A DNA stretch of 64,000 nt, from the NCBI GenBank assembly GCA_951640165.1, contig OX621242.1, positions 16,299,501 through 16,363,500 on the forward strand. Direction: 5' to 3'. The notes under the pieces are model-generated. The model searched no databases. It was not told the DNA's origin and saw nothing but the letters and a program-made list of their open reading frames with translations. Shown here piece by piece: positions 44,366-56,660 of this stretch. A program made the translations under genes and the position numbers. How positions within the stretch are numbered: the stretch's first letter is position 1; the number at the start of each line of letters is the position of its first letter. The stretch comes from Pseudoips prasinana. Lineage: Eukaryota > Arthropoda > Insecta > Lepidoptera > Nolidae.

Positions 44366-47300
44366 GGCTGTGTGGTGACGGCCTAGAGAATATCACCACC
44401 CCCTCTCATCCCGTGGGGGGACGTAGAAGTCGTCCCGAGGGAATATATTCCAGAGAATGGGTAGCAGCGTTCTCATGAGTACCAATTTCTACCTTACTGC
44501 GATCGCCAACCCGTTTGCCAAGCGTGGCGATTATGGCAGATCCCCTCAAATGAAGGACACAATTAAACCGCGGCCCCCAGTCCCCGGCAGCCCTGCTATT
44601 CCCAGCCGTGGTAACAGCCATGGTTACGGCAGGGCAGGGGGTGCTAAGAATCCCCGGCAGATTCCGCGTTACCAAAACCGACGACCTCTGGCCCTGGCAA
44701 CATACAACACACGCACACTGCGGACCGACGAGAAGATGATCGAACTGGAGGAAGAATTGAGCAGGTTACATTGGGACATAATAGGATTATCTGAAGTCCG
44801 AAGAGAGGGGGAGGACACGATAATCCTGAAATCCGGAAATCTGCTCTATTTCCGGGAGGGCGACCAACTCTCCTAAGGTGGTGTTGGGTTCATAGTCCAC
44901 AAGTCCCTCGTCCACAACATAGTGAAAATCGAGAGTGTGTCGACTAGGGTTGCGTACCTTATACTCAGAATTACCAAGCGGTATTCGTTGAAGGTCATAC
45001 AGGTTTACGCGCCGACTTCGACGCACTCCGACGATGAGGTTGAGGTCATGTATGAGGATATTTCTAGAGCCATACATACCTCGAACTCTTATTTCACTGT
45101 GGTCATGGGGGACTTTAACGCAAAGCTGGGTAAACGATTCGGGAATGAGCTGAAAGTGGAGCAATTTGGAACTGGAGACCGGAATCCGCGGGGCCAAATG
45201 TTGGCCGACTTCATGGAGAAGGAGGGACTCTTTATGATGAACTCCTTTTTCAAGAAGTCGGAAAACCGCAAATGGACCTGGGTAAGCCCCGATGGTAAAA
45301 CAAAAAACGAGATAGACTTTATCTTGTCGACGAGTAGACAGGTGTTCAATGACGTCTCAGTGATCAATACGGTTAAAACCGGGAGCGATCACAGACTGGT
45401 GAGAGGCTCATTGAACCTAAATGTCAAGCTCCAGAGGTCCCGACTAATAAAGTCTACGCTCCGACCTTTACCCATCCACATCCAAAACCCTGAACCCTTT
45501 CAGCTCGAACTGCAAAACCGTTTCGAATGCCTAGCAGATTGCGAGGAAGTGGACTCATACCATGACAGGCTCGTAGAAGCTGTCCATACGGCTGGGTCTA
45601 AGGTCTTCAAGGCCCACCGTACAAACAGAACCAAAAAGATCTCTGACTATACCCTGCAGCTTATGGACGAAAGACGGAAAATGGTTCTGACATCCTCTGA
45701 TGATGCTACCAGATACCGGCAGCTCAACAGACAGATCTCAAAGTCTTTGACACGCGACACGCGCCAATTTAATACAAATTGTATTAAAGAAGCCATTGAG
45801 CGGAACAAAGGCTCTAAAGTGTTTGCAAGAGAACTGTCTGTTGGACAGAGCCTACTGACGAAGCTGAAGACTGAGGATGGCAGAATCGTCACGTCTAAAC
45901 CTGAGTTGCTGGGAGAGATCGAGAGGTTCTATGGACAACTGTATGCGAAAACCCAGTCACCTGTCGATAGTTGTGCCTCAGATCCCAGAGCACGACTAAC
46001 CCAACACTTCACCGACGACATCCCGGACGTCAGCCTGTGCGAGATTAGAATGGCTCTCGAACAGCTTAAGAACAACAAGGCGCCTGGTGATGATGGAATT
46101 ACGGCAGAGCTTCTGAAGGCGGGTGGTACACCAATCCTACGGGCCCTTCAGAAGTTATTTAACTCCGTCATACTAGAAGGTCAAACGCCAAAAGCATGGC
46201 ACAGGGGTGTGGTGGTGCTCTTCTTCAAAAAGGGCGATAAAACCCTCTTGAAGAATTACAGACCCATCACACTGCTGAGCCATGTTTACAAGTTGTTTTC
46301 GAGGGTCATTACGAATCGTCTCGCACGCAGGTTTGACGACTTCCAGCCTCCCGAACAAGCCGGTTTCCGTAAAGGCTTTAGTACCATAGACCACATACAT
46401 ACGCTGCGGCAGGTTATACAGAAGACCGAAGAGTATAACCAGCCATTATGCTTAGCGTTTGTGGACTATGAGAAAGCCTTCGATTCGATCGAAACTTGGG
46501 CCGTACTGAGGTCTCTCCAAAGGTGCCAAATCGACTACCGGTATATCGAGGTGTTAAAGTGTTTGTACGAAAACGCCACTATGTCAGTGCGACTCCAGGA
46601 CCAGAACTCGAAACCTATCCACTTGCAGCGAGGTGTGAGACAGGGAGATGTTATATCTCCGAAACTGTTCACTGCTGCATTGGAAGATGTCTTCAAGCTT
46701 CTGGACTGGAAAGGCTTTGGCATCAATGTCAATGGCGAGTACATCACCCACCTTCGATTTGCCGACGATATAGTAGTCATGGCTGAGACCCTTGACGACC
46801 TCGGTACAATGCTCGATGGCCTCAGCAGAGTCTCTCAACAAGTGGGTCTGAAAATGAACATGGCTAAGACGAAAATTATGTCAAACATCCATGTTGCACC
46901 CACTCTAGTTAAGGTTGGAGACTCTGCACTCGAAGATGTAGAGAACTATATTTACCTAGGACAGACCATCCAACTAGGTAGGTCCAACTTCGAGAAGGAG
47001 GTCAATCGTAGAATCCAACTCGGCTGGGCAGCGTTCGGGAAGCTACGTTATATCTTCTCGTCCCAAATACCGCAGTGTCTCAAGTCGAAAGTCTTCGACC
47101 AGTGCGTGTTGCCAGTGATGACTTACGGAACAGAGACGTGGTCGCTAACTATGGGCCTTATCAGGCGGCTCAAGGTCACCCAAAGAGCAATGGAAAGGGC
47201 TATGCTTGGAGTTTCCCTGCGAGATCGAATCAGAAATGATGAGATCCGCAGGCGAACCAAAGTCACCGACATAGCCCTAAGAATTGCCAAGCTGAAGTGG

Positions 47301-47540
47301 CAGTGGGCAGGGCACATAGCTCGTAGAGCCGACGGCCGCTGGGGCAGAAAGGTTCTCGAGTGGCGACCACGAACCGGAAGACGCAGCGTGGGCAGGCCCC
47401 CTACAAGATGGACCGATGATCTTGTGCGGGTCGCTGGAAAACGCTGGATGCGGATAGCGCAAGACCGGCAATTGTGGAGATCTTTGAGGGAGGCCTTTGT
47501 CCAGCAGTGGACGTCTTTCGGCTGATATGATGATACAAAA
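44366..47540 (+). mobile_element. Near full-length RTE LINE
   Basis: It begins with a short 5' leader (GTGTGGTGACGGCCTAGAGA region, CACCACCCCCTCTCATCCCG) and ends just after the stop with a short TGATATGATGATAC tail, the TGATG-type ending used by RTE elements instead of a long 3' UTR. About 3.2 kb, the expected size. The one ORF is interrupted once. Fragments of the same family are at 660-1064, 4404-4457 and 37201-37680. Confidence 0.85.
44457..47525 (+). pseudogene. RTE polyprotein (AP endonuclease and reverse transcriptase) with one in-frame stop
   Basis: One 1023-codon frame is broken only by TAA at 44874-44876 (codon 140); reading resumes in the same frame with GGVGFIVHKSLVHN, with no shift. 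APE endonuclease: LATYNTRTLR (~80), GLSEVRRE (~110), VMGDFNAKLGK, NEIDFIL and SDHRLV. RT: NNKAPGDDGITAELLKAGG, KNYRPITLLSHVYKLFSRVI, DYEKAFDSIETWAVL, GVRQGDVISPKLFTAALE and the catalytic RFADDIVVMAE (~767). The C-terminal segment has QWAGHIARRADGRWGRKVLE and GRPPTRWTDDLVRVAG, typical of RTE. All visible catalytic residues remain. The break removes most of the endonuclease unless read through or re-initiated, so I call it a recent pseudogene. Confidence 0.88.
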
Positions 47541-48160
47541 TAAATTAAGGTACAACAATTACTATAAGAAGTTCAATCAGTATGAAATGGCTGGTTCTAA
47601 AACAACTTTACGTCTCTCCCGTACTATTTATAAATCGAACAGATAATCATGGATCAGCGCCCTATTTGGGTGGATATTATAAACACCCGTTTATCTCTTG
47701 TTCGTTTGATAATACGCACAGTGCACTTTGTATACCTACCGGCAAATACCGCATTAATTATAATAACATTTATTTTACCATCAACATTGTCTAAAGGCGT
47801 ATTTACATGAGACAAAAGTTAATGGAATATTCATACAAATACAATTTTTATGTTGCTAACTATGTATCTTTCAGCAATGAATCAAAAATACGGAAATATA
47901 ATCCATACGATGCTCGATATTAAAGTTCAATTAACGTACTTCTAACGTCGTTATAACGTCTTTACATAATAAACATTTTAACTTAGCTAATATGTATATA
48001 ATCCTTTTTACTGCCAAGTTAGCACGCAAGCTCACTCACGGGATAATAAGTGGTTACCGTAGCCTGTTATACTTGCAACTTACATGGCATTGCTTAAGAG
48101 TTGCAGACTCAACCCATAATGTGTACTGGTGAAATTACAGTAAGACAGAAAAAGTATTTT
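47541..48160. other. Unassigned AT-rich stretch
   Basis: At 48050-48075 GTGGTTACCGTAGCCTG resembles the first bases of SINE family B, but the rest does not follow. No gene. Confidence 0.4.
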
Positions 48161-48356
48161 TCACACACGGCCATCTAATCTCAAACTAAACAGCAACTAC
48201 ATATACTACTTTTTTTGTAAATACATAGTACCTACCTAGAATCAAGACAAACAGACATGTTCATGTACACAAATATCTGTCCTCGGTGGGAATCGAACCC
48301 ACGACCTCCGGCGTGAAAAGCAACCATTTGCCAACCACGCCAACAGGCCCGTCAAT
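48161..48356 (-). repeat. tRNA-derived SINE, family A
   Basis: Minus-strand copy with head GACGGGCCTGTTGGCGTGGT, B box GGTTCGATTCCC, and a shortened body. The 3' end stops at the GGCCGTGTGTG block. Confidence 0.8.
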
Positions 48357-50235
48357 AATTTCAAATGTTATAAAACTTGATCAAGTCCTAAAAAGGTACA
48401 TTAAAAGATTTTTCCTTTGCGATCAAATTCCTGAACGCATAACTACTTCTTCTAACTTCGCACCGTATCTTGTTTTTCATTCTAGAACCGTCTGTTGCCA
48501 GAGGTGAATGGCAGAATTCGTACCGCATACTTCTTTTGTTGTTCAGCAATATAATTTGTACCATTTATTGAGACAACTAAGGCATTGATTTTTATGTAGG
48601 TATAATATTTTTCGAACTTGGGATTAATTAATAAAATCAATAAGAATATTTCAATTACTTTCAATAAATAAACGTAATAAAATAGTAAACCAAACGCAGT
48701 TACATTTTCAGAAACTACCATGTGTAAAATAATACAATTGACGAAATTATAATTAATGATTTATAAATGGGAACAACATTACATATAAATCATATAATTA
48801 AAGACTTATTTATTATACCTTTGAAAGCACAGTAGTTGCATTAAATCGTAATAATTAATGATTTAGAATAGGAAAAATTTTCTTCATCAATATAATTTTT
48901 GTTCTTGACAATTGTTTATTGACAGGTAAAGACAATCTGTCAGGTATTTATTGCATTTCATCAATTTAGCAAATTATTTTGCAGTTTTTACGTTGAGATA
49001 AGCATTAGTTCCTCCGTACTATACCTGTTGATAGTGTTTTATTTACCTCAGCTCATAACCTCATACAAAACCCCTCGCAACCTCACACAAATGTACACTG
49101 GGTTATGAACTTTGCAATTAATGGAAATAAAGAACTTTTCATGATTTCAACAAATAATAGTTTTTTTCATATTCCTAACCTAACTCACGACCCGGGATTT
49201 CGGAGCAGGTTCAGTATAAATCCATGTAAAAGACTACAAAAAGAGCGACAACATTTACTTTATCACCATAACAATGTTTATTCAAATATAATGTGTAACA
49301 ATCTTCATCGGTACACTTGCATTTCATGGATATATCAGTAGATACACTTTGATATTTACAGTATCTTTATTACTTACGCAGTAAAAGTGATTTTCGAACT
49401 GCAATGTATCCACGGTCATGGGGTTGACCAAACGTAACCTTAAAATAAAACTGATTATAACTTTTATATCCCAAGTCATAAAAATCTAAGAAATTAAAAA
49501 TGAATTTTTTATCACATTAACTACCAATTAAAACATAAAATATTCCGAAACACGTAATTTTACTAGCGGTACGAAAGTCCCATACAAACCTTCCGTTCAC
49601 CTTTGCATTAAGAATTTTGAATGTCATTTTCATCAGATCTCCTTTTTTCTTTTGCTCTAGTTTAACTAGATCATTCTTGAAATGTTACAAAAGCCACCAA
49701 AATCCTTACTGGGTTCAAACCTCTAACGTGACAGTATTATGATGATACTTGGCATACAGATAGTGAATAAACTAAAATAACACATAGGACACACTTTATC
49801 CCAATTAAATTCACGAAAACAAAGTCGTGGCCTGAAACTAGTTATGTATAAATACAAGTTAAACATTCTGCTCATCTCTATTACACATAATTATCCCTTT
49901 GTAACCCTTTGGAGATTCTTTGTAGAATATATTTAACTGTGGACCTTTTGCGTGGGTTTTAGAATTCTGGAGTTTATCTCGTGTGACATTTGATGAGAAG
50001 GATCGACTGGGAACTGTGAACCTACGTTTTAAAATTCGAAACACTAAGTTATTTTTCAATGAAATTATACCTACACTTGAGTTAATTGAAAACCTTTCTA
50101 ATTTCAACAGGCATTTCTACAAATCAGTTGCCGCTATATTGCTGCTATATGGGTATTAAGTAAGTAAGTAACGGCTTCTTTTTTATGACCCAAAATTGGT
50201 CTAATGGTGTAATTTTACCTTATTGAATATGCTTC
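48357..50235. other. Unassigned AT-rich stretch
   Basis: No gene or repeat partner recognised. Confidence 0.4.
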
Positions 50236-50395
50236 CTATAACCGGTCCGTAAGTGATCGCCGAGGTTAAGCTTTTAGGCGTACGGTCAGTGCACAGATGG
50301 GTGACAGCCAAAATGGTTAAAGTTCGGCTCACCTTCATGCTTCGGAATACACGTTAAGCTGGCGGTCCATTATTGTTAGAAAACAGTTGGTAAGC
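50236..50395 (+). repeat. SINE with a 5S rRNA-like head (3' truncated)
   Basis: The head is the best preserved of the three: ACCGGTCCGTAAGTGATCGC, CGAGGTTAAGC, TACGGTCAGTGCACAGATGG and GTGACAGCC follow 5S rRNA through box C. The core ATGCTTCGGAATACACGTTA and GCTGGCGGTCC follow, after which similarity stops. Confidence 0.7.
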
Positions 50396-50724
50396 CTATA
50401 CGACAAGAAAGTATTATTGTGTTAATGTTGTGATTGTTAGAACTCATCGTGGAGCAAACACCGTATGCACTAATGGTATTTAAAAAGGATAGGTTATGTG
50501 TATGTTTAAAAATCTTGATGACAAGGCTGGGCGATCCATGGCTCCAGGCATTTAAGGCGATGGCCATGGTTACCTAAATATTCTACATAGATCATGGGAA
50601 TCACGTATCTCTGTCAGAAGCTTTTTACTTTTTTAAAAGTAGTCACGTGCTGAATAAATTTCATTATTTCATAATTCATGGAACCTTTAAATTGTCTATT
50701 TAAATCTAGAATTATCCCTTTCAA

Positions 50725-50765
50725 CCTATAACACGTCAATACGACTGTTATTGACGTGTTATAGG
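50725..50765. repeat. Perfect palindrome, 17 bp arms, inside a wider inverted repeat
   Basis: CCTATAACACGTCAATA (50725-50741) and its complement (50749-50765), loop CGACTGT. An outer pair, GTGCTGAATAAATTTC near 50648 and its complement at 50765-50780, encloses it. The outer right arm is the 3' end of the LINE UTR fragment that follows. Confidence 0.9.
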
Positions 50766-50767
50766 AA

Positions 50768-51150
50768 ATTTATTCAGCACTTGGGTATTAACATACACTT
50801 GTACTTGTCAAGTTCACAATGCAGTACATAAACATAGTCGAATACAGTATAAACATTACAAAAAATTAATTAGTCCGTCCGTGCGGTCTGTTTTATCAGA
50901 CATATTTTCTTAAATCCTAAAATAAATAACAAGTTACTAATCGAGTTTTTTGAAATTTAGTTGTACAATATTAAAATTAAAGAATTGAAGGCAATGAGCA
51001 TTTGGCTAGCGCAGAAGGCTCTTAACCAGTAGCTTAAATTAAACGACTAATACCCGAGGCCACCCTTTTGGGGTTCGGGCCACAGCTCAGGGGGCCGCTA
51101 AAGCAAAAGGACAGAATTCTAAGAGAGGGTGTGATCAGTTGCACGGGATC
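50768..51150 (-). mobile_element. LINE 3' UTR fragment, longer copy
   Basis: It matches 34742-35050 and adds about 100 bp (51000-51110) that resembles part of the Jockey 3' UTR (compare GGGGTTCGGGCCACAGCTCA with the GGGGTTCGAACCTCGACTCT stretch near 13240). The family may therefore be Jockey-related; that is inference. Confidence 0.5.
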
Positions 51151-51670
51151 ACCGATGACGCGTTAAGGGGCCAAATCATGTATTTTCTTACATTGTGATG
51201 GGCGTTATGTAGGCTAATGCACACACAGAACCGTTGTCATCTAATGAATCAAAAAATTGTGAGATAATAAACAATAACATTAAATTTCACTCAAGCAATT
51301 AGAATAACCTCTTGCTAGATGAGAAAACGGTGGGTACATCCGCGTACATTTACAAAATTAACAAGTCACACGAAGTCTACCCGAGGCGACGACTGTATGA
51401 AAAAATAAAATATTATGAGTACCCCAACAGCAGTTCGACCAGTTACCGCAAGCAGCACCCGTTCACGAGTATGACGTGAGGGCCAGCCAATTATTTTGAT
51501 GACACATCATCACAATATGTTAGGAACAATTTCAATTTCGAACTGATTTTTTTTCTTTGTGCTTCGTTAAGTACTGTTATTCTGAGCATGTGTCATCAGT
51601 ACCAGCTGTATTATTTACATTCCAAAATCTCGAATAAAAATAGTTTTAAGGCCTATATTTTGCATTAATA
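51151..51670. other. Unassigned stretch
   Basis: Nothing recognised. Confidence 0.35.
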
Positions 51671-51830
51671 TCCTAGGATATTATTCACGCACCATATACA
51701 TACTAACATAGATCGTTAAACCCAGACTCAGGGTAAACAGACATATTCATGCACACAAATATCTGTCCTGGGTGGGAATCGAACCCACGGCCTGCGACGT
51801 GAAAGGCAAGTATCTACCAAGCACGCCAAC
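51671..51830 (-). repeat. tRNA-derived SINE, family A (internally deleted)
   Basis: B box GGTTCGATTCCC, then CAGGACAGATATTTGTGTGC and TGAATATGTCTGTTTACCCT. Most of the 3' domain is missing, but the CCTAGGATATTATT-type end is kept. Confidence 0.75.
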
Positions 51831-51990
51831 ATAAACTAATATATCGTAAAGATCAAAACGACGCGGACGATAAGCCATATTTTACACCGCATTAATAAAA
51901 TTCCTAGATATAAAGTTAACTCATTCACTTTTGGACTTTCCTAATATATTTGTATTTATGGCTTGCGTCTATTCCGATGTTATTAACTGA

Positions 51991-52035
51991 GGTTACAGTT
52001 TCAACATGTACATATTACATGCTGAAACTGTAACC
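51991..52035. repeat. Near-perfect palindrome, 20 bp arms
   Basis: GGTTACAGTTTCAACATGTA (51991-52010) against 52016-52035, one mismatch, loop CATAT. Confidence 0.95.
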
Positions 52036-52633
52036 GATGTAAACCGGATAATTAGATATCCCGTGTTAATGTGTTAATTCAAATGTTCAATCCTATATAA
52101 ATAAAGCGATTGATAATGTTAATATTTCATATTGCGTGCGTCGCAAATTACTTAGCGTGTAACATAATTTTAAATATTTTACTTTTTAATATAAAGAATG
52201 TATATTTTAACATGACGCTTTCACGCTAATTTTATTGCTCACTAAGTTGATTTAACCCTATGAAACTGCAAAGTGTTGCTGTAACTTTTTTACTCTGCGT
52301 GTATTATTTTCATACGCAGATGTGCACTAGTCATAACAATATCATCGAGCAGGCAGTGTTCATAAATTAGGTTTTATCTGAGTCAACGCCTCATTAGCAT
52401 ACCATGTTGCTCTTTATCGCGATGCACCGTCGCGCAGCGACGCTTTGCTGACCGCGTTATACACTGTGCACATACCGCCCAACAAAAATAGATGCTTACA
52501 TTTTCAAAAGGTAGCTACCAGGAGCTATTTTCATTTGATAAATACAATGAAATCCATGATGTGCATAGCTTTTTTGAAACACCCCAGACATCAGCTTGTA
52601 AATCTCTGATCGGATTAAAACAAAACGTATATA

Positions 52634-52663
52634 AAATCAACATGTAGCTTAACATGTTGATTT
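52634..52663. repeat. Short perfect palindrome, 12 bp arms
   Basis: AAATCAACATGT and ACATGTTGATTT around a 6-base loop. Confidence 0.85.
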
Positions 52664-54708
52664 ATAGTCATCATGTTTGTTAGCAACATGTTTCTTAGCT
52701 GTGTTATGTTATGTTGCAACTTACAATAATAAAAATTCGTTGAAATCGTTCCATAGACAGACACACAGATATAGGGTCAAACGAGGGTCAAATGCTAGTG
52801 ATATTATTTTTAGTTGTACCAAGACTACACATGATATTATGTTTTCCACTTATCAACAAATAGAAACATTGTCGTTCATTAAACTCAAAAATGTGCATAT
52901 TTGCATATTATATGAATAGGAAATTTTATTTTACTCTATGTGGAGCTTGCCTGGGTACTAAACTCTACGTCTCAATCACATTATAACGTCATCTTTCTTC
53001 GCGTGAGGTTGTCAGAGCACATCAGCGACTGGCAAATCTCAGTTACAAAGCAACACAGGCTTTAGTAACGTTTGAAAATCAGGCTATACTTATCAATTTG
53101 GTTGTATAAAATCTAGGGCAAGAAGCTAATTGTGTTATACTGTACATATAACTGTTCATTATTGTGATCACCGTGCCATACAAATTTAATATTTAACCCA
53201 TCATTGTAATAAAATAAGCTTATACTTTTATTTTTAACAAGACTAGTTATAAAAACTTTTAAGTATTTTAACTAACCATTTTGGCTTTATAATAATCTTA
53301 TTAATAACATTTTCAGGTCTGTAATCAAAGCATTTTATTTTATAAAAACATGTTAGCAACTTGACTAAATACCTTTCAGAATTATAAAACGCTCTCGGTC
53401 ATATTTTAAAGCTAGCTTACACCCACATAAATTCATCTCCAAATTAAAAACTCGATTTAGCTCGTAAAGTGGAGATTGTATCAACCAAAGTACTCGTAAT
53501 GGTCAATGCTTTTGTAATTGATGAAAGCTTTTCATATGTAGGTTCGAGGCAAAATGTTGATTAAACCATTCAACATTACACAAGCAAGAGCTGTGATCGT
53601 AATTTTTCATGATATTCATTATTTTTTTGTTTTGTAACAGCAGAAATAGATGTCAAAGCATTATTGTTTTAAAAAAATGGTACATGACCGATGAACCACA
53701 TAAATTTATTACTTCAAAGAAACGACTGGTTTCTCTTAAAACTTAAACTAAACTGTATTTATATTTTCAAATATTTATCACTTAAAAGTTAACAAGGCAG
53801 ACTATACTACAATATCTTAAGTGATTAAGTAATGCTTAAGGTCTATTAGCCAACAGTTGGGATTGATTTAACTTTAAAAGATTTTCCTCTTGCTATTTGG
53901 TAAGCAATGGTTTCAGATTTAGTAAATGAAAGTTACCTGCTCGCTTCGAAGCAATTAAGTACCGTTCTATCGTATCTTTTCATTGCTTCATATTGCCACA
54001 ATAATCATTAGCGAAAATAGTAAGTGCGCTCATTTCAAATCAACATAAGGATAATAGAGCTCAGGCTAAATTAACTTCTATTTAATCTGTTTGAATGTTA
54101 CGTGTGTTTTAAAGTAAAAACATAAAGACACGCCCTGTTTTATCAGTTGTGTTGCTGTTGTAATCACCGTTATATTGCATTCTCACTCATGCATGGCAGG
54201 TTATACTCATTCTAGAAATTGCTAGTAGTTCCTGGTTATTGTTACTAGAACAAGTCTCCAGTCAAGGAGCCGGTATTTCCAGCACCCACAAAACAGTTAC
54301 TTTATACTGAAGGAATTATTGTTCTTATTAACAAGAATATTTCACTCTTCAGGAGTACCTATCGCTAAAAAATGATCGACGCCACCCGTGACCGTGGTCT
54401 TTTTTTGCACAGAGAATAAGCATTGCCATACAACGTGGCAATGCTGCCAGTCTTCTGGGCACGATACCCTTTAATGCCGATGCGGAGCGCCTATTTGATT
54501 ACCTTTAGTTAGTTTATATTAGCATTATAGTATTATTTTATATTAAGTTTTCTTAGAAATAATTAGGATTTAGGATAAATAATTTAATGAAATTGATATG
54601 AATATTATATAACTAATGTAATAATATCCCAAGAACATTTCATACCTCTTTCAAGTAGATCAAATCATTTAAAAATTGTCTATCAAATGACTATAGTCTG
54701 ATATACAT

Positions 54709-54771
54709 AGTTTGCCATTTTTGGTTTATCATTGTAGACCTATTACAATGATAAACCAAAAATGGCAAACT
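54709..54771. repeat. Perfect palindrome, 28 bp arms
   Basis: AGTTTGCCATTTTTGGTTTA.. (54709-54736) and its exact complement (54744-54771), loop GACCTAT. Confidence 0.95.
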
Positions 54772-55122
54772 CTAGTTTATTTTTGATGAAAGAACCACAA
54801 CACTTTTAACAGAAATTTAAAATTACATTCCAGAAACTTATGACTTTATCTGGGATTTTCGGTTTTGACTCAATATTACTGTTTAGGAACCACTTGTTAA
54901 ATTCAGGCACAGGGCTGTCAACAGGTGACCTGCTTCGTCCAGCCATTCTTAGTTTCGAGATTCACCCTATAATTTTGATTCCAAATTCAAACATGTTCTG
55001 ACTAGTCACAAAGCTTTTTAAAGTCAACGCGAAAAAAAATATACCTACTTCAGTATGCACTTTTGCACTAACTATTTTAGTTTAGAAATAAATCGACATA
55101 CAGCCTCATCCACCGTACCCTA

Positions 55123-55370
55123 GTTACCGTAGCCTAGTTGGTAGTGCTCCTGCCTACGAAGCTGGTGTTCCTGGGTTCGAATCCCGGTAAGTGCAAATAT
55201 TTGTGTAATGAGCACGAATATTTGTTTTTGAGTCATGGATGTTTTCTATGTATTTATCTACCTATATAAGTATGTATATCGTCGCCTGGTAGGTACCCAT
55301 AGTACAAGCTTTGCTTAGTTTGGGGCTAGGATGATCTGTGTGACATTGTCCCTAGATATTATTATTATTA
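55123..55370 (+). repeat. tRNA-derived SINE, family B
   Basis: Nearly the same sequence as 32502-32758, with B box GGTTCGAATCCCGG intact and the same AGCTTTGCTTAGTTTGGGGC 3' domain. Confidence 0.85.
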
Positions 55371-56018
55371 TCCATTATTTATTATACAAGATTACATATA
55401 TAAATGTTTCAGAATTAGGGTGTGAAAATAACGCACGTCTTCATTTCTCCTATTTACCAATGTTGCACTGCCCCTCAGGGTCTATAATTGTTGGTGGGTT
55501 CTTGGTGTGCAATGCTGTAAACTATTGAGTATAGAATATAAGAGAAACAATCTATCATCAAACTGATACAACACATGACTAGGCCTCGCGGGACTAGAAT
55601 CTTGTGTACTGTTACAATTTTGCATGCTCTATGCAAGGCAATCCGACTTAATGCGTTTGGCGATCGAATAGCTGTAGTTTGATAGTATGCGACCCTAGCC
55701 GGTCTAACGGCCGTCCAATTTTACTGTTATTACTTTTATACGCAGAACATAGGGTCATTTTGAGGATATTAATGTTAGTTAACCATCAGAAACTAAGCTG
55801 ATTTTAATCTTTATAGTTTCGTAACTTTATCTGAATACCTATATAATTATATTATATTACTAGTCTATTCCTACTCACAGATCGTAAATTAGATATTGTC
55901 TTACTGGATACATAATCAATACTATAAAAATATAAGTTGTTACTTACTAAGAGACTTGGACGTCCTACTCCAGCCAGTCTACCTAGCTCAAACACTTTCA
56001 AGAGAGGTAATGCACAGC
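55371..56018. other. Unassigned stretch
   Basis: No gene recognised. Confidence 0.4.
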
Positions 56019-56278
56019 GTTCATTCGCTCAAAGAGCAGCCCGAGTACCTCCATCTTACAGAAGACATTCCTTAATAATAATATTAATAACTTTAATGTT
56101 GGGTTTCTGCGTGTGAGTAAGGTCGTCGTGAGGAGCTCTTCGGGGTGAGTCGGCAACATTTGTTTTCAAGGCCGGCAACGCACCCGCGACTCCTCTGGTG
56201 ATGCGAGTCTACATGGGCGGTGTGATCACTTACCATCAGGTACTCGCTCGTTTGTCGCCCTCTGTATAAAAAATATAT
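56019..56278. repeat. Dispersed repeat G
   Basis: GTTCATTCGCTCAAAGAGCA, TACCTCCATCTTACAGAAGA, CATTCCTTAATAATA, ATGGGCGGTGTGATCACTTA and CCATCAGGTACTCGCTCG then an A-rich end. It is the same family and orientation as 62418-62699. The reversed CACCTGATGGTAAGTGATCA motif is widespread in moth genomes. Confidence 0.7.
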
Positions 56279-56399
56279 CCAAAATTTTCTACAAAGCAAA
56301 TAAGAGTATTTATAAAATGTAGCGGAATTTACACTTATATTATAAAGAGTGTTGATCATACACCAAAAATTAAAATGTTATACTTTTACCTCATCAATG

Positions 56400-56660
56400 T
56401 ATAGAATAAGAATAAGAATATCTTTATTACAGTAAAGCTTCACAGAGTGTTAAAAATAACTTTGGTCCCAAACTAGGCATTGTGCCTGTATCTTGGGTAC
56501 CGATCACTCGGGTTGTACTTATTATAATACAGGTTTACATGGACAAGATTCATAATCAACTAAATAAAGAAGATTTACAACACAGTTCAATACATATTAA
56601 CATAGTGAGATCAAAATCACTAATCTTAATAAGCAAGGGAGCTACTTAGTGTAAAATAAA
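56400..56660 (-). mobile_element. LINE 3' UTR fragment with TTCTTA tail
   Basis: On the minus strand the segment ends TGTAATAAAGATATTCTTAT and repeated TTCTTA units (plus-strand 56402-56420), an AATAAA signal plus short tandem tail as in CR1-like LINEs. It has a different tail unit from the other LINE ends here. No coding part is present. Confidence 0.5.

Larger units (their letters stand above)
51831..55122. other. Long unassigned AT-rich stretch with palindromes
   Basis: No gene recognised over 3.3 kb. It contains palindromes at 51991-52035, 52634-52663 and 54709-54771, and a small GC-richer patch at 52425-52470 without a partner. Confidence 0.4.

Noticed and set aside
56093..56359. 88-codon minus-strand frame
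   Set aside because: It lies inside dispersed repeat G, which recurs at 62418.
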